Shown here piece by piece: positions 15,359 through 23,108 of a stretch of 32,669 bases of DNA; within the stretch, counting starts at the first letter, position 1; every line of letters starts with the position of its first letter. The notes beneath the pieces were generated by a model. It had not been told where the DNA came from and did no database searches. It was given only the letters and a program-made list of their open reading frames with translations. The stretch is from JARRRD01 sp037381085 (GTDB lineage: Bacteria > Nitrospirota > Thermodesulfovibrionia > Thermodesulfovibrionales > UBA6898): contig JARRRD010000011.1 of NCBI GenBank assembly GCA_037381085.1, positions 1 through 32,669 of the forward strand, read 5' to 3'. Position numbers and translations under genes: made by a program.

Positions 15359-16108
15359 ATGCGGAAGATATTCACCCGGCCCGGGAGTCTTAAGCCGTCA
15401 CCTTTCAGATATTGTCCGGGGTGTGGTCACAGTATAGCTCACAGGCTTGTCGCAGAATGTATAGATTCCCTGGGCATACGCGACAGGGTAGTCGGCATCG
15501 CGCCCGTTGGCTGTGCCGTATTTGCTTATGATTACCTTAACTTCGACGTCCTCGAGGCGGCTCACGGGAGGCCCCCTGCCGTCGCCACCGCACTGAAGAG
15601 ACTGATGCCGGATAAGGTGATTTTTTCCTACCAGGGAGACGGCGACCTTGCAGCAATCGGCACGGCCGAGATCATTCACGCCGCCGCAAGAGGCGAAAAC
15701 TTTTCCGTTTTTTTCATCAATAATGCCACTTATGGCATGACCGGGGGTCAGATGGCTCCGACAACACTTGCAGGGCAGCGCACGACAACAACACCCTCCG
15801 GACGGGAAAGCGCGAGAGAAGGTTTCCCCCTGAGGATATCCGAACTACTGTCGACGATCGAGGGGGTATCCTTCATCGAACGTGTGTCACTGGATTCCTA
15901 CAGGAACGTGGTTGCAGCCGGACGTTCCATTGAAAAAGCCTTCAGATACCAACTGGAAGGGAAGGGATTCTGTCTTGTAGAAATCCTGTCTCCCTGTCCA
16001 ACCGATTGGAGGATGACCCCGAAGGCCTCCCTGCAATGGATGAGGTCGGCGATGTTCCATACTTATCCTCTCGGCGTCTACAGAGACATATACGGGGAGA
16101 ACGGGTAG
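15359..16108 (+). CDS. korB: 2-oxoacid:ferredoxin oxidoreductase, beta (TPP-binding) subunit
   Basis: A 249-residue thiamine-diphosphate subunit of the KorB/VorB type, which catalyses CoA-dependent oxidative decarboxylation of a 2-oxoacid, or the reverse reductive carboxylation, with ferredoxin. Motifs: YCPGCGHSIAHRL (cluster and TPP contact), HGRPPAVATALKR, the TPP/Mg motif GDGDLAAIGTAEIIHAAARG ending at NN, and YGMTGGQMAPTT. I chose the ATG at 15359 (MRKIFTRPGSLK) because homologues begin there; an in-frame ATG at 15326 is possible. The gamma subunit follows immediately, but no alpha subunit or ferredoxin subunit is present in the window, so the complete enzyme must use a gene elsewhere. 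Substrate (2-oxoglutarate, branched-chain oxoacid or pyruvate) cannot be fixed from this. Confidence 0.88.
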   Translation: MRKIFTRPGSLKPSPFRYCPGCGHSIAHRLVAECIDSLGIRDRVVGIAPVGCAVFAYDYLNFDVLEAAHGRPPAVATALKRLMPDKVIFSYQGDGDLAAIGTAEIIHAAARGENFSVFFINNATYGMTGGQMAPTTLAGQRTTTTPSGRESAREGFPLRISELLSTIEGVSFIERVSLDSYRNVVAAGRSIEKAFRYQLEGKGFCLVEILSPCPTDWRMTPKASLQWMRSAMFHTYPLGVYRDIYGENG

Positions 16109-16651
16109 CTGGAAAGGAAGATCATTATAGCCGGCTCCGGCGGTCAGGGAATTCTCTTCCTGGGCAGAATGCTTGCCATCGCAAGCATGAAAGAAGGCCG
16201 GAAGGTAACGTGGTTCCCCTCCTATGGTGCGGAGATGAGGGGCGGGACCGCCAACTGCACCGTCGTCATCTCGGACACGCTTATAGGCTCTCCGGTAGTG
16301 CTGAATCCAGACATCCTCGTCGCCATGAACAAGGCATCTTTTGATAAGTTCCTGCCGATCCTGAAAAAGAGAGGACTCTTATTTTATGACAGTTCGCTCA
16401 TAACAAAACATGCGACGAGAAGTGACGTCGTTCCCGTCGCTGTACCGGCAACGCAAATCGCAAGTTCCGCCGGAAATACCAAGTCTGCAAATATGGTAAT
16501 GCTCGGCGCCGTTGTCGCCAGGACCGGGGTCCTGCATAAGTCGTCGGTACTGGCGTTATTTGAGAACTCGCGGCAGGACCACCCGGAACTTAATATAAAC
16601 CGGCAGTCTCTCGTTAAGGGGATGGAATACATTGAAAATAAGAAAGGCTAG
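16109..16651 (+). CDS. korC: 2-oxoacid:ferredoxin oxidoreductase, gamma subunit, probable CTG start
   Basis: A 180-residue gamma subunit with the conserved N-terminal KIIIAGSGGQGILFLGRML and the internal VTWFPSYGAEMRGGTANCTV. It is in the same frame as korB and directly follows its TAG (16106-16108). No ATG, GTG or TTG lies between that stop and the essential glycine motif; the first ATG (16169) would delete it. The first codon after the TAG is CTG (LERKIII), with GGGGAG nine bases upstream inside korB, so a CTG start coupled to korB termination is the best reading. Readthrough of the TAG, giving a beta-gamma fusion, is the less likely alternative. Its end overlaps the acetyltransferase gene by 20 bases. 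Confidence 0.82.
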   Translation: MERKIIIAGSGGQGILFLGRMLAIASMKEGRKVTWFPSYGAEMRGGTANCTVVISDTLIGSPVVLNPDILVAMNKASFDKFLPILKKRGLLFYDSSLITKHATRSDVVPVAVPATQIASSAGNTKSANMVMLGAVVARTGVLHKSSVLALFENSRQDHPELNINRQSLVKGMEYIENKKG

Positions 16652-17105
16652 GATTTCCGATCTCAGAGAAGTCCAAAGGCTCATCAATGAATTCGCACGG
16701 CGCGAAGAAATGATTCCCCGCTCTCTCAATGAACTTTACGAAAGCATAAGAGACTTTCTGGTCAGTGAAGACGGGGGCGCAATTACGGGTGCCTGCGCCC
16801 TCCACATATTATGGGAAGACCTTGCCGAGATCCGTTCCCTCGCCGTAAGAGAGGAACATCAACGCATGGGGACCGGCAGAAAACTGGTCAGGCGCTGTCT
16901 TTCCGAAGCCCGGTCGCTGGGAATAGATAGGGTATTTGTCCTGACCTATCAGCCCGATTTTTTCAAGAAGCTGGGGTTCACGGATATAGAGAAATCGAGT
17001 TTGCCCCAGAAGATATGGGGAGACTGTATCAGATGTCCGAAATTTCCGGAATGCGACGAACACGCGCTCATATTGGATCTTAAGCCGGAGGACAAGGTCC
17101 TGTGA
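16632..17105 (+). CDS. GNAT N-acetyltransferase, short ArgA-like
   Basis: A 157-residue acetyl-CoA-dependent N-acetyltransferase. The N-terminus IRKARISDLREVQRLINEFA is typical, the acetyl-CoA pyrophosphate loop is REEHQRMGTGRKLV (R/Q-x-x-G-x-G/A), and LTYQPDFFKKLGF is the usual C-terminal segment. The terminal WGDCIRCPKFPECDEHAL matches short stand-alone acetyltransferases, often called N-acetylglutamate synthase-like, found in several anaerobic lineages. Glutamate as substrate is an inference from that group, not from residues I can verify. Start is TTG at 16632 overlapping korC, with GGGGATGG upstream, so it is translationally coupled in the operon. Confidence 0.8.
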   Translation: MKIRKARISDLREVQRLINEFARREEMIPRSLNELYESIRDFLVSEDGGAITGACALHILWEDLAEIRSLAVREEHQRMGTGRKLVRRCLSEARSLGIDRVFVLTYQPDFFKKLGFTDIEKSSLPQKIWGDCIRCPKFPECDEHALILDLKPEDKVL

Positions 17106-17172
17106 TATCGCCCTGCCGGTGTTTAAAGAGTTTCCCGGGGAGGGTTCGCAAGTTGATGAACAGCCGCGGACG

Positions 17173-17640
17173 ATGAACAGAGGGTATTTCCCATATTTCA
17201 TGCTTTCCCTTTCGATCTTCTTTGTTGACCAGTCCACAAAGTACTTTGTCAGGACGAGCATGGCCCCGCTTGACGTCATCCATGTCTTACCTGTCCTGAA
17301 CCTGGTGCACGTCAGAAATGTCGGTTCGGCATTCGGTCTGTTCAGGAGCCTCGGTAATACTTTTTTCATCGTCGTAGCCGCCTGCGCCTCACTGTTTATT
17401 GCCTTGCTGATAGTAAAAGACCGCAGCAACGGGACAGCTTTTTCTCTGATTCTCGGCGGAGCGCTGGGAAACCTTGCCGACAGGATAATGTACGGGCATG
17501 TCGTTGATTTTCTGGACCTGCATGCCGGAAGATATCACTGGCCCGCGTTCAATATTGCGGACTCGGCGCTTACTGCCGGTATTACCCTGTTGCTCGTGCA
17601 GTCAGCGGCCGAGGTCTGGAGGGCCCGACGGCATGAATAA
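17173..17640 (+). CDS. lspA: Lipoprotein signal peptidase
   Basis: A 155-residue four-helix membrane aspartic peptidase that removes signal peptides from prolipoproteins. Family signatures are DQSTKYFV near residue 18, VRNVGSAFGLF, the motif GNLADRIMYGHVVDFLDL with one catalytic Asp, and FNIADSAL with the other. The ATG at 17173 puts the first helix at the expected place; a purine-rich GGGGAGGG lies 30 bases upstream, so the ribosome site is weak. An in-frame extension upstream to 17119 lacks conservation. It lies between the acetyltransferase and DUF1189 genes in one apparent operon. Confidence 0.95.
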   Translation: MNRGYFPYFMLSLSIFFVDQSTKYFVRTSMAPLDVIHVLPVLNLVHVRNVGSAFGLFRSLGNTFFIVVAACASLFIALLIVKDRSNGTAFSLILGGALGNLADRIMYGHVVDFLDLHAGRYHWPAFNIADSALTAGITLLLVQSAAEVWRARRHE

Positions 17641-17679
17641 GGCGCACCGGGCCGTCACGGACTTCTCCCGGAGGGCTTT

Positions 17680-18465
17680 ATGCAGCGTTATACAATAGTT
17701 CATCCTCTATATTTGTCATTCTTCTCGCAATCGCTGTATCGCGACGTTGCCAGGAATTGGAAGGGACTTTGCCTGACTTATCTCTTTGCCCTTCTCGCGT
17801 TGTCTGTAATACCCGGTGTCATGACGATTCAGAAAGACCTGACCAATTTTTTCAACACCCGGGCTCCCCGCCTGGTGAGCCAGTTTCCTACTATTACGAT
17901 TTCGGACGGGAGGGTCTCAATAAGCAAACCTGAGCCCTATTATATTAAAGACGAAGACACGGGAAAGCCGGTAATGATCATAGACACTACGGGCAGTATA
18001 ACTTCACTTAAGGGATCACCTGCGGTGATTCTCGTGACCAGGACAAACATCATGGTAAAGACTGAAAAAACCGAGACGAGGACCTTCGACCTGTCCGATG
18101 TCAAGCACCTCGTCGTTGACCGCAGAGTCATCTATGACTGGATGGACAACTTTCAGGACTGGTCTGCATTTGTATTTTACCCCCTCGCGCTTGCTTTCTC
18201 CTTCTTCTACCATATCATCGAGGTAATGTTTTATTCCGCAATCGGCCTCATATTCGCCCGCTCCCTCCAGACGCATCTCCATTTTCGCGCCATTGTTCGT
18301 CTGGCCGTCATGGCCGTGACCCCTTCCATTATATTGGGGGTACTTCTTGCCGTCAGCGGACTGACCGTCCCCTACTGGTGGTACATCAGCCTGACGATCT
18401 CGACGGGATATGTCTACTTTGCGGTCCGGGCAAACTCGGGCAAAGAGGCGCCTTCAGCCGCATGA
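17680..18465 (+). CDS. DUF1189 family membrane protein
   Basis: A 261-residue protein matching the layout of the DUF1189 family. A first transmembrane helix (residues about 28-50) follows the SLYRDVARNWKG start segment. A roughly 100-residue extracytoplasmic region carries ISDGRVSISKPEPYYIKD and MIIDTTG. Three or four C-terminal helices (SAFVFYPLALAFSFFYHII, IVRLAVMAVTPSIILGVLL, PYWWYISLTISTGYVYFAV) follow. No biochemical function is known for the family. A GGAGGG lies just before the ATG; the gene follows lspA by 39 bases and is the last of the operon. Confidence 0.85.
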   Translation: MQRYTIVHPLYLSFFSQSLYRDVARNWKGLCLTYLFALLALSVIPGVMTIQKDLTNFFNTRAPRLVSQFPTITISDGRVSISKPEPYYIKDEDTGKPVMIIDTTGSITSLKGSPAVILVTRTNIMVKTEKTETRTFDLSDVKHLVVDRRVIYDWMDNFQDWSAFVFYPLALAFSFFYHIIEVMFYSAIGLIFARSLQTHLHFRAIVRLAVMAVTPSIILGVLLAVSGLTVPYWWYISLTISTGYVYFAVRANSGKEAPSAA

Positions 18466-18467
18466 TG

Positions 18468-18493
18468 TCCCGATATTTCCGGGATTCTTATCT
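18468..18493 (+). terminator. Weak candidate intrinsic terminator after DUF1189
   Basis: TCCCG (18468-18472) and CGGGA (18480-18484) flank a seven-base AT-rich loop and are followed by a T-rich TTCTTATCTT. The stem is only five pairs. It would separate the operon from the regulator promoter that starts at 18493. Confidence 0.35.
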
Positions 18494-18522
18494 TGACAAA
18501 CACGGCTTTCTTCCGGTATAAA
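18493..18522 (+). promoter_or_regulatory. Promoter of the receiver-PilZ gene, probably giving a leaderless mRNA
   Basis: TTGACA at 18493-18498 and TATAAA at 18517-18522 with an 18-base spacer make the best sigma70 promoter in the window. The ATG at 18529 begins seven bases after the -10, where transcription should start. There is no ribosome site before the ATG, so the transcript is probably leaderless. Confidence 0.7.
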
Positions 18523-18528
18523 AATCCC

Positions 18529-19209
18529 ATGAAAAAAATATTGATAGCAGATGACCTGCACGCGTTCGTAGAGAAGGAAAAAAGCATCCTCAACAGATCT
18601 GATTTTACCATACTTACCACCACATCAAGCCGGGAGGCCCTGGAACTCCACAGGTCCGAGAAGATGGACCTCATCATAATAGACCTGGACATGCCTGAAA
18701 TGAACGGAGATGAGCTGTGTTCAATTGTAAGAAAAGACCCGTCCATACAACAGGTCTCCGTGATCATCGTGGGCACCAACAGTGAATCGGATATTAAAAG
18801 ATCCAAACGCTGCCAGGCCAATGCTTACGTTACAAAACCGATTATGCCGCTTCAACTCCTCGAAAAAGTGAGCCAGCTTCTGGATATCCCCGAAAGGAAA
18901 AGTTACAGGGTCCTTTTAAAGGTATCCGTGAACGGAAAGTCGCCCGATGAAACGTTCTTCTGTTCTTCGCAGAATATCAGCACATCCGGCATTCTGATCG
19001 AAACCGAAAAGACGCTAAAAAAAGGTGATTCCATCTCGTGCTCTTTTTTCCTGCCCGGGGCCGAAAGGGTCTCCGTTAATGCAGAGGTGGTGAGGATCAC
19101 CACAAACGGGAAGGGCACCTTCCAATACGGTGCGCGCTTCCTTGACCTGAAATCGCAGTACCGGGCCTCCATAGATTCGTTCATCAACAGCAGAGCAAAA
19201 AAGACTTAG
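18529..19209 (+). CDS. Response regulator with receiver and PilZ domains
   Basis: A 226-residue cytoplasmic protein. Residues 1-120 form a receiver domain: acidic pair in ILIADDL, phospho-acceptor Asp52 in IDLDMPEMNG, and the conserved Lys in AYVTKPI. Residues about 125-220 form a PilZ domain with both c-di-GMP contacts: RxxxR (RKSYR) and NxSxxG (NISTSG). It should therefore integrate a phosphorylation signal with c-di-GMP, for instance in motility or surface behaviour. No histidine kinase is next to it. The start is ATG 18529; an earlier frame start at 18493 falls inside the promoter. Confidence 0.88.
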   Translation: MKKILIADDLHAFVEKEKSILNRSDFTILTTTSSREALELHRSEKMDLIIIDLDMPEMNGDELCSIVRKDPSIQQVSVIIVGTNSESDIKRSKRCQANAYVTKPIMPLQLLEKVSQLLDIPERKSYRVLLKVSVNGKSPDETFFCSSQNISTSGILIETEKTLKKGDSISCSFFLPGAERVSVNAEVVRITTNGKGTFQYGARFLDLKSQYRASIDSFINSRAKKT

Positions 19210-19224
19210 CGCCGTCCCTGTTCC

Positions 19225-19395
19225 TCATCTCTCTTGAAGGGACATCTTCAGCTCATACGGCTCTCCGCATCCGGTGCCGATGAAGATCCGGTCACCTGCA
19301 TGAATTGAACTGAAAGCGCTCTCTTCCGGCAGAAATTTTTCGGGATAAGTCCTCTTGAGTTCTTCAATACCGGCCAGGCTTTCGGAAAAATGCAT
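19225..19395 (-). pseudogene. Truncated acetyl-CoA hydrolase/transferase N-terminus
   Basis: A 56-residue minus-strand frame with an AAGGAAGG ribosome site upstream of the ATG. It starts MHFSESLAGIEELKRTYPEK and contains GDRIFIGTGCGEP, the N-terminal signature of acetyl-CoA hydrolase/CoA-transferase (4-hydroxybutyrate CoA-transferase type) proteins, which are normally over 400 residues. After GEP the sequence leaves the family and stops within 11 residues. The rest of the gene is absent; the regulator gene ends 15 bases further on. It is read in the same direction as the endonuclease V gene, 28 bases downstream of it. A deletion remnant is the best explanation. Confidence 0.6.
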
Positions 19396-19423
19396 CAGTG
19401 GTACCTTCCTTTTAAGAATTATA

Positions 19424-20104
19424 TCACCGCGAAGCGCCTCTCATTAATCTTTTTGAAAGCACATCCGTCCTTCTGAGAGGTTCCGGAATCCTGAAGACCG
19501 AAAGGCACCTCAAGACAATCCCGATGCAGGATTCGATATCGATGAGATGCCCCGGTGATACGAAAAGGGGTCTTACGTGACTCCTTGTCCTCAGGACTGC
19601 ACCCATGCGATGGAGACGCCCCTTATCCCGGTAAATATATGTCCAGCTGCCTTTGCTTTCTCCGGGCTCGTCGAAGTAGCCAATCAACCGCGATTTCGCG
19701 CATCCTATTGTCGGGACATTCAGGATTACGCCTATGTGGGATGCAATGCCCGCTCCCCGTGGATGGGCAATACCCTGACCGTCAATAAGGATAACATCCG
19801 GCAGCTCCAGTTTCCTGAGCGCACCAATGACAGCGGGACCTTCCCTGAATGCCAGAAACCCGCTCTTATAGGGGAACCTGACTTGACCTATGGAAGAACT
19901 GTCCGCCAGGCGATCCAGCCCCGGATATGTGTAAAGCGAAGCGGCTGCGACCACTGAATCGTCACAATAGGCCGCGTCCGCCGCCGCAACAGAAACGGGA
20001 GTCCTCTTCAACGGAACAATGCGAATTCTTCTTCTGACGTGTTCCTGTATTTCTTCGGCCTCGCGGATATCGCGGGGACGGAAATCCTCGATGAAAGCGC
20101 TCAT
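19424..20104 (-). CDS. nfi: Endonuclease V
   Basis: A 226-residue deoxyinosine 3' endonuclease that nicks DNA one phosphodiester 3' of deaminated bases. It has VAAADAAY (first catalytic Asp), YKSGFLAFREGP (catalytic Glu), ILIDGQGIAHPRGAGIASHIG (second Asp and the DNA wedge region), GCAKSRLIG and VRPLFVSPGHLI, all in family order. It is complete. A possible promoter lies upstream on the minus strand (TTGGTG at 20159-20154, TATAAA at 20135-20130, spacer 18). The ribosome site is weak. Confidence 0.93.
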   Translation of the reverse strand: MSAFIEDFRPRDIREAEEIQEHVRRRIRIVPLKRTPVSVAAADAAYCDDSVVAAASLYTYPGLDRLADSSSIGQVRFPYKSGFLAFREGPAVIGALRKLELPDVILIDGQGIAHPRGAGIASHIGVILNVPTIGCAKSRLIGYFDEPGESKGSWTYIYRDKGRLHRMGAVLRTRSHVRPLFVSPGHLIDIESCIGIVLRCLSVFRIPEPLRRTDVLSKRLMRGASR

Positions 20105-20183
20105 TTCACAAACAGGATCCGTTTAAACTTTTATAGTTATATTATTACTCTGGCACCAAAAGAGATGAAATTCCAGATCGCTT

Positions 20184-20273
20184 TCATTCAGGCTTGCCTG
20201 CCTGCCGGTAGGCAGGTCCGGAATCATTCTGCTTTTCAGAAAGATTCCCGACCGCTTCGCTTGCGGGAATGAC
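20184..20273. repeat. Dispersed inverted-repeat element, copy 1
   Basis: It begins TCATTCAGGCTTG, contains the palindrome CCTGCC-GGTA-GGCAGG and ends GGGAATGAC. Copies 2 (26011) and 3 (28139) share TGTCATTCC/GGAATGACA-type ends and the CCTGCCGG core. It fills the gap between endonuclease V and the terminator of the acs-nuo cluster; the remaining bases to 20447 hold only a degenerate relative (GTCATCCAG...GGGAATCC near 20309) and the terminator. Confidence 0.65.
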
Positions 20274-20389
20274 AACAATTTAAGGTTATGGATTGCCAAC
20301 TTGATAATAGCTGTCATCCAGTAAAGACGGGAATCCAAATTTACCTGGAGTGGCTGCCCGCATGATGACAAACAGCATTCACAAACAAA

Positions 20390-20419
20390 ATCAAAAAATA
20401 GGCGGCCTCAACGGCCGCC
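20390..20419 (-). terminator. Intrinsic terminator of the acs-nuo cluster
   Basis: On the minus strand GGCGGCC-GTTGA-GGCCGCC (20419-20401) is a seven-pair GC stem with a five-base loop, followed directly by TATTTTTTGATTTTG. It is 28 bases after the stop of the nuoG-like gene. Confidence 0.88.
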
Positions 20420-20446
20420 TTCATGGTTCCGAAAATGTCGCCGGTC

Positions 20447-22468
20447 CTATGCGGCTACCCCTTTCTCAAGCTCTTTGAGCCAGAGGAGCCTCGAACCGTT
20501 TATAATCGACACGTTTATGTCCTCGTTAAACTTCTCAACATCCATGTCGAGGTCTTTGTCTTTCTTGAAGGGACTGAAGGACGCCTTCACTTTTCCCTTC
20601 AATGCCTTTTTGACCTCGGTTTCCTTCGGCATTTTCAGCGAAGAGCCCATTACCTTTGCAATACCGCTGAATATCTCGGCATTCGGGAGCGCCTCACCAG
20701 CCGGCTCTACCGCTTTTCTGATATCTTTCAGCCTGCCTAGATAATCTATTATCGACCCTTCGGACTCCAGGGCAGCCGCGGAAGGAAGAACGACGTCGGC
20801 ATCCTTCGCGAGAGCGGTCATATGGGAAGCCTGGACAATCAGGAACTCCGTATCGGGTCTCTTGCTCACCGGCACTTCTCCTATTGCATAGAGCGCTTTT
20901 GAGTGGCCGGAGACCATCTCCCTGAATTTCTTCCCTTCAGTGGTAAGGCCCATGAGCACCACCCCCTTGGCATTTGCTTCAAACGGTACTGAAACAGCCT
21001 CGGACTTTATAAGGGAAAGGTTGGCAGCGGCCTTGTAAAGCGAAGGTGCCGCAAGAATAACGGGTGACTTCGCCGCCATGAGGAGATCCGCCGCATTCAT
21101 GGCCTCGTCGGAGGGATCGACAGATGCGAGTACCTCGACCATCTCCTTCGGGGCCTTGACGCCTTTTGAGATCATTGCCTGAGCAAGTTCTTCAAGCTTT
21201 TTCACCTCGTCGCCCTTGAGGTTCGACGTCGCCTTCTGCGCGATCTTCGGGTCGCCGGAATTGATGACAATAAGCTTCGCGCCGTCGTTGTTCATTCTCT
21301 TTCTGACAACCGCGTCAAGGGCAGGGAGAACCCTGGTCCACTGGTCCGGCGCGGTGCCCACCAGTATAAACAGATCGGCCTTCTGCAGGTCGGCAGTCCC
21401 GTTCTTTAATGCATCGTAATCCGAATAGAGCGTAACTGAAGAATCGACGTTCTTCGTCTTCACGACTTCGGCCGCCAGTTTTTTCAGCAAAAGCGCGTCT
21501 TCATTGAGAATGTTTGCGCTGCTGACAATCGCGGCATCCTGACCGGCCGCATTCAGTTTCTCGGCAATCGTATCAAGGGCATCTTCCCATGTCGTCTCGC
21601 GCAGTTCGCCGTCGACCCTCTTCATCGGGGTTCTGAGCCGGGTCTCGCTGCCGAGACTGTCGAAGCCGAACCTTCCCCTGGCACAGATAAACCTCTCGGC
21701 AGCTCCCTCCGCAACGCCTGCATTTATCTTTATTACTTCTCCGTCTTTAGTGCTCACGGAGATGCTGCATCCGTTCCCGCAGGAAAGACAGACGGAGTCC
21801 GTTTTTTCATATTCCCATTCGCGGCCCTTTCTCCAGCGATCCGCCTCGAGAAGGGCGTTCACCGGGCAGGCATCAACACAGCTTCCGCAGAAGGTGCAGC
21901 CGGACTCCTGCAGCGGCTTGTCCTCGGCCGTAACGACCTTGGCTCCGACCCCCCTGCCGGAGAATTCAAGCACATTGGTATCCTGGGCCTGGCAGACCCG
22001 AATGCACCTGCCGCAGAGGACACAGTAATCCGGGTCTCTTTTGATGAAGGGATTGGTTTCGTCTATCGGATAGCCGAACTTCTTTCTCGTAAAACTTGAT
22101 TCTTTTATCTCAAAATCGTATGCATATTGCTGCAGGTTGCACCCACCCGCCTTGGTGCAGGTCATGCAGTCAAGTGGGTGCATGGACAGGATGAGATCCA
22201 CGACGAACTTCCTGACCTCCTGGACCTTCTCGGTCCTGGTATTGACCACCATGCCGTCCTTGGCCTTCGTGGTGCAGGCGATCATGGGAGACTTCATGCC
22301 TTCTATCTCCACGAGGCAAAGCCTGCAGGCCCCGATGCCCTTCATGCCCTTCAAATAGCAGAGGTTCGGGATATGAATCCCGGCCCCGGCCGCTGCCTCA
22401 ATCAGGTTGAGACCCTCCGGGACCTGCACGTCCTTTCCGTCTATTTTGAGATTAACCGTCTTTCCCAT
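20447..22468 (-). CDS. nuoG: NuoG-like iron-sulfur/molybdopterin-fold subunit
   Basis: A 673-residue relative of NADH dehydrogenase subunit G. In order: [2Fe-2S] ferredoxin domain (NLCYLKGMKGIGACRLCL, IACTT); the NuoG His-Cys cluster (HPLDCMTCTKAGGC); two [4Fe-4S] sites (CVLCGRCIRVCQ, CTFCGSCVDACP); a further four-cysteine site (VCLSCGNGC...FICARGRFG); and a shortened molybdopterin-oxidoreductase fold with no catalytic Cys/Sec. It is therefore an electron-wiring subunit rather than a formate dehydrogenase. AGGAGG precedes the ATG. It is last in the cluster acsD-acsC-acsB-cooS-nuoE-nuoF-ferredoxin-nuoG and would connect NAD(H), through NuoE/NuoF, to ferredoxin or CODH. Formate-dehydrogenase or hydrogenase partners, if any, lie outside this window. 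Confidence 0.85.
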   Translation of the reverse strand: MGKTVNLKIDGKDVQVPEGLNLIEAAAGAGIHIPNLCYLKGMKGIGACRLCLVEIEGMKSPMIACTTKAKDGMVVNTRTEKVQEVRKFVVDLILSMHPLDCMTCTKAGGCNLQQYAYDFEIKESSFTRKKFGYPIDETNPFIKRDPDYCVLCGRCIRVCQAQDTNVLEFSGRGVGAKVVTAEDKPLQESGCTFCGSCVDACPVNALLEADRWRKGREWEYEKTDSVCLSCGNGCSISVSTKDGEVIKINAGVAEGAAERFICARGRFGFDSLGSETRLRTPMKRVDGELRETTWEDALDTIAEKLNAAGQDAAIVSSANILNEDALLLKKLAAEVVKTKNVDSSVTLYSDYDALKNGTADLQKADLFILVGTAPDQWTRVLPALDAVVRKRMNNDGAKLIVINSGDPKIAQKATSNLKGDEVKKLEELAQAMISKGVKAPKEMVEVLASVDPSDEAMNAADLLMAAKSPVILAAPSLYKAAANLSLIKSEAVSVPFEANAKGVVLMGLTTEGKKFREMVSGHSKALYAIGEVPVSKRPDTEFLIVQASHMTALAKDADVVLPSAAALESEGSIIDYLGRLKDIRKAVEPAGEALPNAEIFSGIAKVMGSSLKMPKETEVKKALKGKVKASFSPFKKDKDLDMDVEKFNEDINVSIINGSRLLWLKELEKGVAA

Positions 22469-22510
22469 CCAATCCTCCTATAAAATTACAGGTTAAGGCA
22501 CCAGCCGCTA

Positions 22511-23098
22511 TTAAGCACCGACCGGGGCCTCAACCTTTTTCTCTACAATCTCTATCGCGCCGTAAGGGCATGCGGGCAGGCAGTCACCGCACTTTACACA
22601 CCTCTTCTGGCGGATCTCGAAGGGAGGATATCCGGATGCAAAGGGTTTCCTCTTCTCTCCGTGGATTGCGCCGTACCTGCATGCCTCCACGCAAAGGCCG
22701 CACATGGTGCATTTGTCCGGGATTATCCTGTATTCGAGCAGGGACTTGCACTCCCTGTCAGGACAGCTCCCCGCAACATGTTTGCTGAAAACGTCCGTAT
22801 TCAGCCACTCCATCAGGAAGGTTGCAGTATCCTTGCCCTTCTTGCACCTGGAACTGACGATCATATCATCCGATATGCGCCGGAGCGCCTGTATATCGGC
22901 ATCACTGCCCCGCCCCTGGATGATCTTCTTCAACCTTACCCGTGCCTCGTAACTGCCGAAGGCGCAGGGGAAGCATCTGCCGCACATCGGTCCGTCCAGG
23001 AAGCCCTCGATGTAAAACAGCGACCTCTGGACCGGACACTTCTTTTCCTCCGCCGCTTTCTTTATCTCTTCTACTTTAGGCTCTTTCTGCTCTGTCAT
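22511..23098 (-). CDS. Ferredoxin-like protein with a NuoF-type C-terminal cluster
   Basis: A 195-residue iron-sulfur protein. Residues about 35-110 resemble the C-terminal NADH_4Fe-4S segment of NuoF (MCGRCFPCAFGSYEARVRLK, later VSSRCKKGKDTA), but without the NADH/FMN domain. Residues about 125-185 form a two-cluster ferredoxin (CTMCGLCVEACRYG and CVKCGDCLPACPYG). It looks like a detached or duplicated NuoF tail fused to a ferredoxin. It lies between the nuoF-like and nuoG-like genes with gaps of 10 and 42 bases, so it is probably a subunit of the same complex, possibly the docking site for an external partner. I know no established name for it. Confidence 0.75.
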   Translation of the reverse strand: MTEQKEPKVEEIKKAAEEKKCPVQRSLFYIEGFLDGPMCGRCFPCAFGSYEARVRLKKIIQGRGSDADIQALRRISDDMIVSSRCKKGKDTATFLMEWLNTDVFSKHVAGSCPDRECKSLLEYRIIPDKCTMCGLCVEACRYGAIHGEKRKPFASGYPPFEIRQKRCVKCGDCLPACPYGAIEIVEKKVEAPVGA

Positions 23099-23108
23099 CT
23101 TCTTCCCC

